This document shows, one piece after another, positions 43,325 through 52,379 of a stretch of DNA of 64,000 bases. Position numbers and translations under genes: made by a program. The number at the start of each line of letters is the position of its first letter. The stretch's first letter is position 1. The notes under the pieces are model-generated. The model ran no database searches and was not told the DNA's origin. It saw only the letters and a program-made list of their open reading frames with translations. Source of the DNA: Cryobacterium psychrotolerans (lineage in GTDB: Bacteria > Actinomycetota > Actinomycetes > Actinomycetales > Microbacteriaceae). Where the stretch lies: positions 62,001-126,000 of the forward strand of contig NZ_FNFU01000005.1 in assembly GCF_900101115.1 (NCBI RefSeq). The letters are read 5' to 3'.

Positions 43325-44161
43325 CTATAAACGCATTCGCGACTCCGCCGCCCTGTCTACGAGTGCGAACACCCGTGTGGGACTACCCGTACCGCCAACG
43401 ATGGGCAGCGGGCTGACGACGATCATGCTACCCACGGGTGGAAGCTGGGCGAGGTTCTGCAACGAAGTCAGTCCGTATTTGTTCTTGCCCAGTAGGAAAT
43501 AGTGCATCGGGAACGCGGGATCCAAGCCCGCGGCCCCGCCAGCGTCGATGCCCACGGTTTCGACGCCGAATCCCGAGATCTTGGTCTCGTCGGCGAGCCA
43601 TTTGGCGCATTCGACCGAAACCCCCGGCGTGTGGGGCCCCGTCTCATCGGCGTTAAGGAACCTGGCCTCGTCCGAAGAATACTGGTCCCACCCGGTGCGG
43701 AACAGCAGCCACGTGTTCTCCGCGAGCTGCCCGTGTTCCATCTCCCACGCCTTCACATGCTCGACCTCGAGCAGGAAATCCGGGTTGTTTTCTGCCTCCG
43801 CGCTCAGGTCCATGACCGACGCAGATCCGATGAGTTTCTTGAGCGGGATGCTGGCCACGTCGTGACTGTCGCGGCCCGAGATCCAGTGGATGGGCGCATC
43901 GATGTGCGTCCCGACGTGCTCCCCGGTGTGGATGTTGTTGTGCTTCCAATACGGACCGGGGTCGTTGTACGCGCTGACTTCCTCAAGACTGAAGTCGACG
44001 AGGTTGGCGAAGGGAGCCGGAAGCCGCAACGCGGGCGTCGCGGCGCTGAGCCGGGTCGTAAGGTCGATGATCTCGACCGCTTCGGTTTGGATTGCATCTG
44101 CGAAGCCAGACAATAGCGAGCTTTCGTGCACAACAATCATATCCCGTGTCCCATCTTCCAT
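43325..44161 (-). CDS. Cyclase-family metal hydrolase, isatin hydrolase/kynurenine formamidase type
   Basis: 278 residues. The metal-binding motif HVGTHIDAPIHW (about 81-92) is that of the cyclase family (isatin hydrolase, KynB). KynB is nearer 210 residues; this length is closer to isatin hydrolases. It also has FRTGWDQY and FGVETVGIDAG. Substrates in the family are cyclic or linear amides; isatin would give isatinate, and N-formylkynurenine would give kynurenine. It is divergent from paaX. The 14-bp shared motif lies in between, so it is probably part of the catabolic regulon. Confidence 0.8.
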   Translation of the reverse strand: MEDGTRDMIVVHESSLLSGFADAIQTEAVEIIDLTTRLSAATPALRLPAPFANLVDFSLEEVSAYNDPGPYWKHNNIHTGEHVGTHIDAPIHWISGRDSHDVASIPLKKLIGSASVMDLSAEAENNPDFLLEVEHVKAWEMEHGQLAENTWLLFRTGWDQYSSDEARFLNADETGPHTPGVSVECAKWLADETKISGFGVETVGIDAGGAAGLDPAFPMHYFLLGKNKYGLTSLQNLAQLPPVGSMIVVSPLPIVGGTGSPTRVFALVDRAAESRMRL

Positions 44162-44225
44162 CGACCGCGTCTGTCCTTCTGTGGACTAGATCGTGTCAGC
44201 AGCGCGTTCACATGTCAAGCTTCTA

Positions 44226-44239
44226 TTACGGTCGTCAAG
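44226..44239. promoter_or_regulatory. Catabolic-cluster motif, copy 1 (cyclase/paaX intergenic)
   Basis: TTACGGTCGTCAAG, one of four related sites (consensus TTACGRYCGTCAAG with a palindromic ACGRYCGT core) found only between genes of this cluster. It lies between the divergent cyclase and paaX genes. Confidence 0.6.
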
Positions 44240-44381
44240 TTAGCGACCTGTGCAGTTCCGGCTCCGGCGCCGTGCGGCCACCTGAGCGGATGCAGGCAGC
44301 GTGGCGGGCGCGGATCTGGGGATACTCTAGGGCAATGATTGAACCCGACGAGTACCGTGCCGACGCAGCGAGGTCACGGCC

Positions 44382-45269
44382 GTGAGGTCGTCCGACACGG
44401 GCGGGGCCGAAGCGACTGTGAGCCCGCGGCACCAGCAGCTGATCGTCACGATCTACGGACTGTATGCGCGTGAAGAGGGCGTTTCGCTTCCCGTTGCGGC
44501 GCTCGTTCGGCTGATGGGCGACTTGGGCGTCGAGGCCGCCGGGGTGCGCTCCTCCGTGTCGCGGCTTAAGCGCCGGGGTGTGCTGGAGAGCCGGCGGAAC
44601 GACGGCGTGGCCACCTATGCGATCTCCGCCGGCAGCGTGCAGATGTTTGCCGAAGGCGACACGCGCATCTTCGCGCCGGTCCGTGCGACGATCGAGGACA
44701 AATGGCTGCTGGCGGTGTTCTCTATTCCCGAATCGATCCGGGCGAAGCGGCACGTGCTTCGGTCCGAGCTGACACGCCTCGGTTACGGTTCGGTGACGCC
44801 CGGCGTCTGGATCGCACCCGCCAAGAGCTGGAAGCAGACCCGGGTGCAACTGCGGCGACTCGGCCTGGAGCAGTACGTGGACTTCTTCAGTGCCGACCAC
44901 CTCGGAGCGGGGGAGCTGTACACCAAGGTCGCCGCCTGGTGGGACTTGGACGCGCTCGACCGGATGTACGCAGACTTCGTCGAGCGCTACGACGGCCTCC
45001 TCAGCCGCTGGCAGACCAGGCTCGCACAGTCGGCAGCGGCCGGCACGGACAACACGGCCAACGCGGCGAACATGAAGGATGCCTTCACTGACTACGTTCC
45101 GATGTTCACCGAGTGGCGGCGGCTACCGTACCTCGACCCGGGCCTGCCCCTGGAATACCTGCCCGCCGACTGGAATGGCGTGTCGGCCGAGGCGCTGTTC
45201 GGGTCCCTGCACAGTTTGCTGGGTCCGCTGGCCCACGGCTACGTGGCCGGGACTATTCACCAGAAATGA
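44382..45269 (+). CDS. paaX: PaaX-family transcriptional regulator
   Basis: 295 residues. The N-terminal winged helix (about 18-85) includes LVRLMGDLGVEAAGVRSSVSRLKRRGVL. The central domain has KWLLAVFSIPES and TPGVWIAP, and the C-terminal domain has WRRLPYLDPGLPLEYLPADW, all typical of PaaX. PaaX proteins repress aromatic-catabolism genes and are relieved by the aryl-CoA thioester. That suits a pathway starting with a CoA ligase. The gene starts with GTG and converges on ridA, overlapping it by 17 bp. Confidence 0.93.
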   Translation: MRSSDTGGAEATVSPRHQQLIVTIYGLYAREEGVSLPVAALVRLMGDLGVEAAGVRSSVSRLKRRGVLESRRNDGVATYAISAGSVQMFAEGDTRIFAPVRATIEDKWLLAVFSIPESIRAKRHVLRSELTRLGYGSVTPGVWIAPAKSWKQTRVQLRRLGLEQYVDFFSADHLGAGELYTKVAAWWDLDALDRMYADFVERYDGLLSRWQTRLAQSAAAGTDNTANAANMKDAFTDYVPMFTEWRRLPYLDPGLPLEYLPADWNGVSAEALFGSLHSLLGPLAHGYVAGTIHQK

Positions 45270-45651
45270 CGGCCACGCCCTGGATCTCGATCAGAGCCTC
45301 GGGCTGCCAGAGCTTCGTGACGCCGATGCCGGCCATTGCGGGGTATCGGGTTCCGGCCAGTTCGCGCCAGACCCGCCCTATTTCGCGCCCGTTTGCCTGG
45401 TAGTCCTCGACGTCGGTCAGGTAGATCGTCACCGAGACGAGATCGTCGGGCGTGCCGCGGGCCTCCGTCAAGATATCCAGAACGTTCTGGAAGCACTGGC
45501 GGAACTGGGCCACGATGCCCCCGGGCACGATGGCGCCGTCGGCGTCCATCGCGGTCTGCCCTCCCAGATACAGGGTGTTGCCGGCGAGCACCCCGTGCGA
45601 GAAGCCGGAGGGGGCGGCCATGTGGGCGGGATTGACGAGGCGGTGGGTCAC
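45253..45651 (-). CDS. RidA/YjgF-family protein
   Basis: 132 residues with the RidA pattern: HGVLAGNTLYLGGQTAMDADG, VSVTIYLTDVEDY, YPAMAGIGV and LIEIQGVAV. RidA proteins hydrolyse enamines and imines, and relatives include 2-aminomuconate deaminase of the 2-aminophenol route. The substrate-carboxylate-binding Arg of canonical RidA is replaced (TKLW in place of xRLP), so the substrate may differ. The GTG at 45651 is chosen because AAGGAG lies 8 nt upstream. Confidence 0.85.
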   Translation of the reverse strand: MTHRLVNPAHMAAPSGFSHGVLAGNTLYLGGQTAMDADGAIVPGGIVAQFRQCFQNVLDILTEARGTPDDLVSVTIYLTDVEDYQANGREIGRVWRELAGTRYPAMAGIGVTKLWQPEALIEIQGVAVISGE

Positions 45652-45797
45652 GTGCGGTCTCCTTCGTGGTGATGCGAGCGATGATGCGGATGCGTGCAAG
45701 TGGCGTACGTGTCAGCAGCAATTCGATCGCGGCAGTGCCGTTGGGCATTCCCTCGAGTCGCCTATTGTGCTAATTTCAGGAGCATATACTCTTTTCA

Positions 45798-45811
45798 TAA
45801 CGTTCGTCATG
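45798..45811. promoter_or_regulatory. Catabolic-cluster motif, copy 2 (ridA/FAH intergenic)
   Basis: TAACGTTCGTCATG, matching the shared motif at 11 of 14 positions, in the divergent promoter region of ridA and the FAH-cupin-thioesterase operon. Confidence 0.5.
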
Positions 45812-45884
45812 AAAGCGCAACACAGACACGCGTCAATACACAAAACACGCCAAATCATTCAATGAAGACTGAGGTGCAACTGCG

Positions 45885-46736
45885 ATGAGGCTAGCAACCC
45901 TAGAGGTCAACGGCTCCTCGACGGCCGCCGTCGAGGTTAACGGGCTCTTCGTGTCGCTCCCCGCCGCCGATGTCGGCGCGCTCCTGAAGCAGCCGGACTG
46001 GCGCCAGGTCGTGGAGGCGCACCTGGCTGACGAACCCGCCGTGAGTGTGCGGGATGCCGACTACCGTGCCGTCATCCCCGCCCCGTCGAAGGTCCTCTGC
46101 TGCGGCCACAACTACTCCGAGCACATCCGCGAGCTCGGGCGGGAGCTGCCGCCGTTCCCCACCCTGTTCGCCAAGTTCGCCGACACGCTCACGGGCCCCT
46201 ACGCGGAACTCGTGCTCGACGGCGAGTCCACCGAGATCGACTGGGAGGCCGAGCTGGCCGTTGTGGTCGGCGCCGAGGTCTACAAATGCACGCCGGAGGA
46301 GGCATCCGCGGCCATCGCCGGGTACACCGTCGCCAACGACGTCTCGATGCGGGATTGGCAGCGGCGCACGCTGCAGTGGCTGCAGGGCAAGGCGTTCGAC
46401 GCCAGCACGCCGCTCGGCCCGGTGCTGGTGACCGCAGACGAGTGCAGCCCCGAGTCGGGCCTGGCGATCACCTGCACCGTCAACGGTGAGGTGGTGCAGG
46501 AGGGCTGCACCTCAACCCTCGTCTTCGACGCCGCAGCACTGATCTCCTACATCTCCACATTCACCGTGCTGCGCCCCGGCGATGTCGTGCTCACCGGCAC
46601 GCCCGGGGGAGTGGGCATGGCCCGCAAGCCCCCGAGATTCCTCGCCGACGGCGATGTGCTCGTGACGGCCATCGAGGGAATCGGCGAACTGCGAAACCGG
46701 GTGCGGATGCCCGTGCGCGAGCCGGTCCTGAACTGA
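45885..46736 (+). CDS. Fumarylacetoacetate hydrolase-family protein
   Basis: 283 residues. A short N-terminal domain is followed by the FAH fold with VLCCGHNYSEH, the metal ligands in DWEAELAVVVG, YTVANDVSMRDWQ, and VVLTGTPGGVGM. Members hydrolyse fumarylpyruvate, acylpyruvates or related ring-fission products, giving pyruvate and a dicarboxylate. It is the first gene of the FAH-cupin-TesB group and fits the last step of an aromatic-ring pathway. Confidence 0.9.
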   Translation: MRLATLEVNGSSTAAVEVNGLFVSLPAADVGALLKQPDWRQVVEAHLADEPAVSVRDADYRAVIPAPSKVLCCGHNYSEHIRELGRELPPFPTLFAKFADTLTGPYAELVLDGESTEIDWEAELAVVVGAEVYKCTPEEASAAIAGYTVANDVSMRDWQRRTLQWLQGKAFDASTPLGPVLVTADECSPESGLAITCTVNGEVVQEGCTSTLVFDAAALISYISTFTVLRPGDVVLTGTPGGVGMARKPPRFLADGDVLVTAIEGIGELRNRVRMPVREPVLN

Positions 46737-46796
46737 ACCGCACCACTCCAAGCCACCCGCACCACCCACGAACCGACCGTTAAGAAGGGGCTGACC

Positions 46797-47234
46797 ATGT
46801 CAGACATCGTTACCGAGAAGATCGTTCCCGTTGTGACTCGCCAGGGCCACGAGTACGGCGACACCGGACAGTCCGGCGGAGCGCACCGCGTCTCCGGCGT
46901 CAGCATCCAGCACACGCCGGCCACCAAGATCTGGTTCGGCAAGGTCACCAACCTTCCGGGCTACCGCTCGCTGCCGCACCACCACGGCGAGGCGGAGACC
47001 GGCGGTTATGTTCTCAAGGGGCTGGGCCGCATCTACTTCGGCGAGAACTACTCCGAGTTCATCGACATGAGCGAGGGTGACTTCGTCTTCGTGCCGCCGT
47101 TCATGCCGCACGTCGAGGTCAACATGAGCACCACCGAGGACCTCGTCTGGCTGACCACGCGCACCCCGGACAACATCGTGATCAACCTGGCCGATGTGGA
47201 CGACTCCAGCCTTGAGGGCTATCGCCGCGCATGA
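46797..47234 (+). CDS. Small metal-binding cupin, candidate ring-cleavage dioxygenase
   Basis: 145 residues, a single cupin. Motif 1 is GYRSLPHHHGEAETGGYVLKG and motif 2 is GDFVFVPPFMPHVEVN, so the three His and one Glu that bind Fe or Mn are all there. It is much shorter than gentisate dioxygenase (about 350). Its place between an FAH hydrolase and a thioesterase, in a cluster with an aromatic 5-hydroxylase but no other dioxygenase, makes it the best candidate for ring cleavage; this is inference. AGAAGGGG precedes the ATG. It overlaps the next gene by 4 bp. Confidence 0.75.
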   Translation: MSDIVTEKIVPVVTRQGHEYGDTGQSGGAHRVSGVSIQHTPATKIWFGKVTNLPGYRSLPHHHGEAETGGYVLKGLGRIYFGENYSEFIDMSEGDFVFVPPFMPHVEVNMSTTEDLVWLTTRTPDNIVINLADVDDSSLEGYRRA

Positions 47235-48133
47235 GTGACACGGCTGAGGCCGCGCTGAGCGCGGCACGTTTCCTCGCGGCCATCGAGCTGGAGCCGACCG
47301 AGCCGGAGCACTTCGACCAGGCCTTCACCGCCGTCACCCAGTACGTGCCGTGGCCCAAGGCCTACGGCGGCGACCTGGTGGCCCAGGCGGCGATGGCGGC
47401 GATGCGAAGCGTCGACGCCGACCGCGAGCTGCACTCGATGCACAGCTATTTCATGCGGCCGGCCGACATTCTGCAGCCGCTTCGCTACGAGGTGGAGCAT
47501 CTGCGGGACGGCCGCTCCTATTCGACCCGCCAGGTTCGCGCGTACCAGAACGGCAAGGTCGTCTACGCGGCCCTGGCGTCATTCCACGTGCCCGAGGAGG
47601 GACCGGAGTTCGCCGCGGAAATGCCCCTGCCCTACCGGGACCAGCTGCCCCAGCCGGAAGATCTGCCGTCGTCGGGGGAGACCCTCGCGGGCGTCGAGGG
47701 ACCGGCCGCCGATTACTGGGGATCGGGTCGCAGCTTCGATATGCGCCACGTGTCGTCCCCGGTCTACCTGCAGTCCGGGGCGGACCGGCTGCCGCACCAG
47801 GCGGTCTGGATCAAGGCCTTCGAGGAGCTACCGGATGACCCGCACGTGCGGCGGGCCGCGCTCGCCTACGTCTGCGACTACACGATCCTGGAGCCCGTGC
47901 TGCGCGAACAGGGCAGCGCCTGGGCGGATGCCGGACTCGTCACGGCCAGCCTCGACCACTCGATGTGGTTCCACCGCGAGGGGCGGATGGACGACTGGGT
48001 GCTCTATGTGCAGGAGGCGGTCTCCACGCAGCGCAGCCGAGGGCTCGCCACCGGGCACTTCTACTCCCGCGACGGCGTCTTGCTGGCGACCGTGGCGCAG
48101 GAGGGCATGATCCGGAAGCTCAGGCAGGAATAG
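47231..48133 (+). CDS. Acyl-CoA thioesterase II (TesB-like)
   Basis: 300 residues with a double hot-dog fold: GGDLVAQAAMAAMRSV, HSMHSYFMRPAD, DGRSYSTRQVRAYQ in the first half and LAYVCDYTILEPVL, SLDHSMWFHR, GLATGHFYSRDGVLLATVAQEGMIR in the second. The active-site Asp and Thr/Gln residues of TesB appear in place. It may release an aromatic or aliphatic acid from CoA in this pathway. The ATG overlaps the cupin gene stop. Confidence 0.9.
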   Translation: MSDTAEAALSAARFLAAIELEPTEPEHFDQAFTAVTQYVPWPKAYGGDLVAQAAMAAMRSVDADRELHSMHSYFMRPADILQPLRYEVEHLRDGRSYSTRQVRAYQNGKVVYAALASFHVPEEGPEFAAEMPLPYRDQLPQPEDLPSSGETLAGVEGPAADYWGSGRSFDMRHVSSPVYLQSGADRLPHQAVWIKAFEELPDDPHVRRAALAYVCDYTILEPVLREQGSAWADAGLVTASLDHSMWFHREGRMDDWVLYVQEAVSTQRSRGLATGHFYSRDGVLLATVAQEGMIRKLRQE

Positions 48134-48162
48134 ACAGCCAGCCTGAAAACGTGGCGTATTCG

Positions 48163-48176
48163 TTACGACCGTCACG
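48163..48176. promoter_or_regulatory. Catabolic-cluster motif, copy 3 (before the CoA ligase)
   Basis: TTACGACCGTCACG, matching the consensus at 13 of 14 positions, about 90 bp upstream of the CoA ligase start and 30 bp after the TesB stop. Confidence 0.6.
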
Positions 48177-48266
48177 CACATGACATATACGCTAACGTCA
48201 ACGAACAGCGGCGGGTCCGGCACAGAGACGTCCCGGGCCGCGGTCGCACGGAAGGAAAGGTGCCCG

Positions 48267-49895
48267 ATGGATCTCAGCGCTTCGGCTCACGTGGATACAT
48301 TCGCCCGAGACAACCTGCCCCCCTCCGAGCTGTGGCCCACCATCGAGTTTACACTCCCGGAGCTGCAGTACCCGGACCGGCTGAACGCGGCCACCGTGCT
48401 CATCGACGATGCCGTCGCCACGTTCGGCGCCGACCGGCCGTGCCTGCTCACGCCGGACGGCATCCGCTGGACCTACGGCGACCTGCTCACGAAGGCCAAC
48501 CAGGTTGCCCAGGTGCTGACCGAGGACTTCGGGGTGGTCCCGGGCAACCGGGTGCTGCTGCGCGGGCCGAACAACCCGTGGCTGGTGGCCTGCTGGCTCG
48601 GCGTGCTGAAGGCAGGCGGGGTCGTCGTCACCACCATGCAGGCCCTGCGCGCCCAGGAAATCGAAGCGCTCATCGCACTCACCGGGCCGGTCGTCGGAAT
48701 CAGCGACCATCGTTTCGCCGACGAGCTGCACGCGGCCGCCGGCCCGAAGCTGGCACTGATCGCCTACGGCGGTGCGGCGGCGGACGACCTGGTCGCCCGG
48801 TGCGCGACGAAGTCCGGCGCGTTCGTCAACGTGCAGACGGCAGCGGATGATGTCGCCCTGCTGGGCCCCACGTCGGGAACCACCGGCACGCCCAAGATCA
48901 CCATGCACTTCCACCGCGACATCCTGGCCAACGCCGACACCTTCGCCCGCCTCATCCTGCAACCCACGGTCGACGACGTCTTCTCCGGCTCCCCGCCCCT
49001 GGCGTTCACGTTCGGCCTCGGCGGCCTCGTCGTCTTCCCGCTGCGGTTCGGCGCCTCCTCGCTGCTGATCGAGCGCGCCACCCCCGTTGAGCTCGCGGAA
49101 CTCACCCACGCGGCCGGGGTCACCATCCTCTCCACGGCACCCACCGCCTACCGGGCGATCCTGCGGGGCGGCAAGGCCGACCTGCTCCGCGGCATCCGCC
49201 GAGCCATCTCCGCCGGCGAGCACCTGCCCGGCTCGGTCTGGGCCGAGGTGCTCGAGAAGACCGGGCTGAAGCTGATCAACGGCATCGGATCGACCGAGAT
49301 GCTGCACGTCTTCATCTCCGCCGCCGACGACGAGATCCGCCCCGGCGCCACGGGCAAGGCCGTCGCCGGATTCCGCGCGATGGTGATGGATGAGGACGGC
49401 AACGAGGCGCTGGTGAACCAGCTCGGCCGCCTGGCCGTGATCGGCCCAACCGGCTGCCGCTACCTCAACGACGACCGCCAGCTCAACTACGTCAAGAACG
49501 GCTGGAACGTCACCGGTGACACCTTCCGCCGCGACGAAGACGGCTACTTCTGGTACGAGGCCCGCTCGGACAGCATGATCGTCTCCTCCGGCTACAACAT
49601 CGGCGCGCCCGAGGTCGAGGCGGCGCTCGGCCAGCACGACGACGTGGTCGAAAGCGCCGTGATCGGCAGACCCGACGCGGACCGCGGCAGCATCGTCAGC
49701 GCGTACGTGGTCCTGCGTGAGGGCGTGCCGGGCGACGACGCCAAGCGCAAGGAGCTCCAGGACTTCGTCAAGCAGACTATCGCCCCCTACAAATACCCGC
49801 GCGAGGTCACCTTCGTGACCGAACTGCCGCGCAACCCCAGCGGCAAACTCCAGCACTTCCAGTTGCGCGACCGCCTGGTCGCGAACGATGCCTGA
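48267..49895 (+). CDS. Aryl-CoA ligase, 2-aminobenzoate/benzoate type
   Basis: 542 residues of AMP-forming acyl-CoA synthetase. The AMP-binding core is PTSGTTGTPKITMHF, followed by AFTFGLGG, INGIGSTEMLHVF, GWNVTGDTF and the C-terminal hinge and lysine in PRNPSGKLQ. STEMLHIF-type residues are typical of benzoate and 2-aminobenzoate CoA ligases. It activates the aromatic acid with ATP and CoA. The ATG at 48267 has AAGGAAAGG upstream, and gives the usual length of the family; an in-frame start at 48180 would overlap the motif region. The next gene follows closely. Confidence 0.9.
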   Translation: MDLSASAHVDTFARDNLPPSELWPTIEFTLPELQYPDRLNAATVLIDDAVATFGADRPCLLTPDGIRWTYGDLLTKANQVAQVLTEDFGVVPGNRVLLRGPNNPWLVACWLGVLKAGGVVVTTMQALRAQEIEALIALTGPVVGISDHRFADELHAAAGPKLALIAYGGAAADDLVARCATKSGAFVNVQTAADDVALLGPTSGTTGTPKITMHFHRDILANADTFARLILQPTVDDVFSGSPPLAFTFGLGGLVVFPLRFGASSLLIERATPVELAELTHAAGVTILSTAPTAYRAILRGGKADLLRGIRRAISAGEHLPGSVWAEVLEKTGLKLINGIGSTEMLHVFISAADDEIRPGATGKAVAGFRAMVMDEDGNEALVNQLGRLAVIGPTGCRYLNDDRQLNYVKNGWNVTGDTFRRDEDGYFWYEARSDSMIVSSGYNIGAPEVEAALGQHDDVVESAVIGRPDADRGSIVSAYVVLREGVPGDDAKRKELQDFVKQTIAPYKYPREVTFVTELPRNPSGKLQHFQLRDRLVANDA

Positions 49896-49923
49896 GAACA
49901 CGATGTCTGAGAAAGGACGTCCC

Positions 49924-52329
49924 ATGCGTATTGCAGTAATCGGCGGAGGCCCCGGAGGGCTCTACTTCTCCGCCCTGATGAAGCAGCTCAAGCCGGAACA
50001 CGAAATCGTCGTCTGGGAGCGCAACGCCGCCGACGACACGTTCGGCTTCGGCGTGGTCTTCAGCGACGAGACGCTCGGCGGGATCGAGAACGCCGACACC
50101 GTCATCGCCGCCGAGATGGCGAGCCAGTTCGCCCGCTGGACCGACATTGACGTGCACTTCAAGGGTGAAGCGCACACGGTCGGCGGTCAGGGCTTCGCGG
50201 CGATGAGTCGCAAGGAACTGCTCCGGCTCCTGCAGCTGCGGGCGATCGTTCTCGGCGTGGACGTGCGATTCTCGACCATGCCCCCCGACGTGGAGGAGCT
50301 CAGCCGTGACTACGACCTGGTGCTGGCCGCGGACGGGCTGAATTCGGGCATCCGCACCCGCTACGCCGACTCCTTCAAGCCGACGCTGGACCTGCGCACC
50401 TCCAAGTACATGTGGCTCGGCACGACGCAGGTCTTCGAGGCGTTCAAGTTCTTCGTCAAGGAGACCGAGTACGGCATCATGCAGATCCACGGCTACCCGT
50501 ACTCCGACCAGGGCAGCACCTTCATCGTGGAGATGCACCCGGACGTGTGGGAACGCGCCGGCTTCGGCGCCAGCGCGAACAAGGCCTTCCCGCCCGGGGT
50601 CAGCGACGAGGGATCCATCGCGAAGATCCGCGAGATTTTCGCCGAGGAGCTGCAGGGCCACGAGGTGCTCTCCAACAACTCGAAGTGGATCAACTTCACC
50701 ACCGTGCGGAACGAAAACTGGCGCCACAACAACATCGTGCTGCTGGGCGACGCGGCCCACACCGCGCACTTCTCGATCGGTTCCGGCACCAAGCTGGCCA
50801 TGGAGGATGCCCTCGCCCTCGCGGCCTGCCTGCACGAGCACGCCGAGGTCGAGGATGCCCTCGCCGCCTACGAGACGGAACGCCGGCCCGTGGTCGAATC
50901 GACGCAGCGCGCGGCCCAGGCCAGCCTCGAATGGTTCGAGAACATCGGCCAGTACAAGGACCAGGACGCGATTCAGTTCTGTTTCAACCTGCTGACCCGC
51001 AGCCGCCGGATCACCCACGACAACCTCAAGCTGCGCGACCCCGGCTTCGCCGCCCTCGTCGACGCCGATTTCGCTGCGCGCCAGGGCGCGGGCGAGGTCG
51101 CGCCGGCCATGTTCCAGCCGCACCGCCTGGGCGAGCTGGAACTGCCCAACCGGGTCATCGTCTCCCCGATGGACATGTACTCCGCCGACGAGGGTGTCCC
51201 CGGCAACTTCCACCTCGTGCATCTGGGCTCCCTGGCCATAGGCGGTGCGGGGCTCGTGATGACGGAAATGGTGTGCGTCTCGCCGGAGGGGCGGATCACC
51301 CCCGGCTGCAGCGGCCTGTACACCGACCCGCAGCGCGAGAGCTGGCGGGAGATCGTGGGCTTCGTGCACGAGCGGTCCAACGCGAAAATCGGCGTGCAGC
51401 TGGGCCATTCCGGCAGGAAGGGCTCAACCAGGCTGATGTGGGAGGGCATCGACGTTCCCCTCGAGGAGGGCGGCTGGGAGACAATCAGCCCCTCCGCCAT
51501 TGCCTACGGACCGGAGAGCGCCACTCCCCGGGAGATCACCCGGGCCGACATGGATGCCGTCCGCGACGAGTTCGTGAGCGCCGCCCGGCGGGCGGCCGAC
51601 GCCGGCTTCGATCTGCTCGAGGTGCACTGCGCCCACGGCTACCTGCTGTCCTCCTTCCTGTCGCCGTTGGCGAATCAGCGAACGGATGCCTACGGCGGCA
51701 GCCTGGAGAACCGGCTGCGGTATCCGCTGGAGGTGTTCGACGCCGTGCGGGCGGTCTGGCCCGCCGAGCGCCCGATGAGCGTGCGCATCTCGGCCACCGA
51801 CTGGGTGGACGGTGGGAACACCGAGGACGACGCCGTGGCGATCGCCGAGGCCTTCGTGAAGCACGGCGCCGACGCGATCGACGTGTCGACCGGGCAGGTC
51901 AGCAAGGCGGAACGTCCGGCCTACGGCCGGAGCTACCAGACCCCGTTCGCGGACCGCATCCGAAATGAGGTGGCGGTCAAGTACGGAGCGAGCGTCATCG
52001 CCGTCGGCGCGATTTCCTCCTACGACGACATGAACTCCATCCTGCTGGCCGGCCGGGCGGACATGTGCGCCCTGGGCCGCTCGCACCTCTACGACACCAA
52101 GTGGACGCTGCACGCCGCGGCGGAGCAGGAGTATGTCGGCCCGGGGGCAGAGTGGCCACTGCAGTTCCGGGCCGGGCGACGCAAACCGCCGACGGCGCGC
52201 ACCGAGGCCGTGCGGCCCCGGCTGGAGCTGGTGCGCCACGATGAGCCGACCGAGCAGGGTCACCACGTTCGCTGGCTGCCGCAGCCGGCCGACCGGGCCC
52301 CGGAGAGCGTGGAGTCCGTGACGGTGTAG
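49924..52329 (+). CDS. Two-domain flavoprotein: aryl-CoA 5-monooxygenase fused to an old-yellow-enzyme reductase
   Basis: 801 residues. The N-terminal FAD monooxygenase (about 1-390) has the Rossmann GGGPGGLYFS, FGFGVVFSDETLGG and GDAAHTAHFSIGSG. The C-terminal domain (about 398-750) is an old-yellow-enzyme NADH:FMN barrel with FQPHRLGELELPNRV, QLGHSGRKGS, HCAHGYLLSSFLSP and AYGGSLENR. This is the architecture of 2-aminobenzoyl-CoA monooxygenase/reductase and of salicylyl-CoA 5-hydroxylase/oxidoreductase. It hydroxylates C5 of the aryl-CoA. The ATG at 49924 is preferred because GAAAGGACG precedes it. Confidence 0.92.
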   Translation: MRIAVIGGGPGGLYFSALMKQLKPEHEIVVWERNAADDTFGFGVVFSDETLGGIENADTVIAAEMASQFARWTDIDVHFKGEAHTVGGQGFAAMSRKELLRLLQLRAIVLGVDVRFSTMPPDVEELSRDYDLVLAADGLNSGIRTRYADSFKPTLDLRTSKYMWLGTTQVFEAFKFFVKETEYGIMQIHGYPYSDQGSTFIVEMHPDVWERAGFGASANKAFPPGVSDEGSIAKIREIFAEELQGHEVLSNNSKWINFTTVRNENWRHNNIVLLGDAAHTAHFSIGSGTKLAMEDALALAACLHEHAEVEDALAAYETERRPVVESTQRAAQASLEWFENIGQYKDQDAIQFCFNLLTRSRRITHDNLKLRDPGFAALVDADFAARQGAGEVAPAMFQPHRLGELELPNRVIVSPMDMYSADEGVPGNFHLVHLGSLAIGGAGLVMTEMVCVSPEGRITPGCSGLYTDPQRESWREIVGFVHERSNAKIGVQLGHSGRKGSTRLMWEGIDVPLEEGGWETISPSAIAYGPESATPREITRADMDAVRDEFVSAARRAADAGFDLLEVHCAHGYLLSSFLSPLANQRTDAYGGSLENRLRYPLEVFDAVRAVWPAERPMSVRISATDWVDGGNTEDDAVAIAEAFVKHGADAIDVSTGQVSKAERPAYGRSYQTPFADRIRNEVAVKYGASVIAVGAISSYDDMNSILLAGRADMCALGRSHLYDTKWTLHAAAEQEYVGPGAEWPLQFRAGRRKPPTARTEAVRPRLELVRHDEPTEQGHHVRWLPQPADRAPESVESVTV

Positions 52330-52379
52330 CCGGTACCGCCCGGCGGCGCGCTCGCTTCCCCCGGCGGGAGGCGGGCGCG

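Noticed and set aside
46797-47234. Cupin considered as a standard gentisate 1,2-dioxygenase
   Set aside because: Only one cupin domain in 145 residues; gentisate dioxygenases are bicupins of about 340-370 residues.
48198-49925. 575-codon minus-strand frame opposite the CoA ligase
   Set aside because: The plus frame has the full AMP-binding motif set and a strong ribosome site; the opposite product is low complexity.
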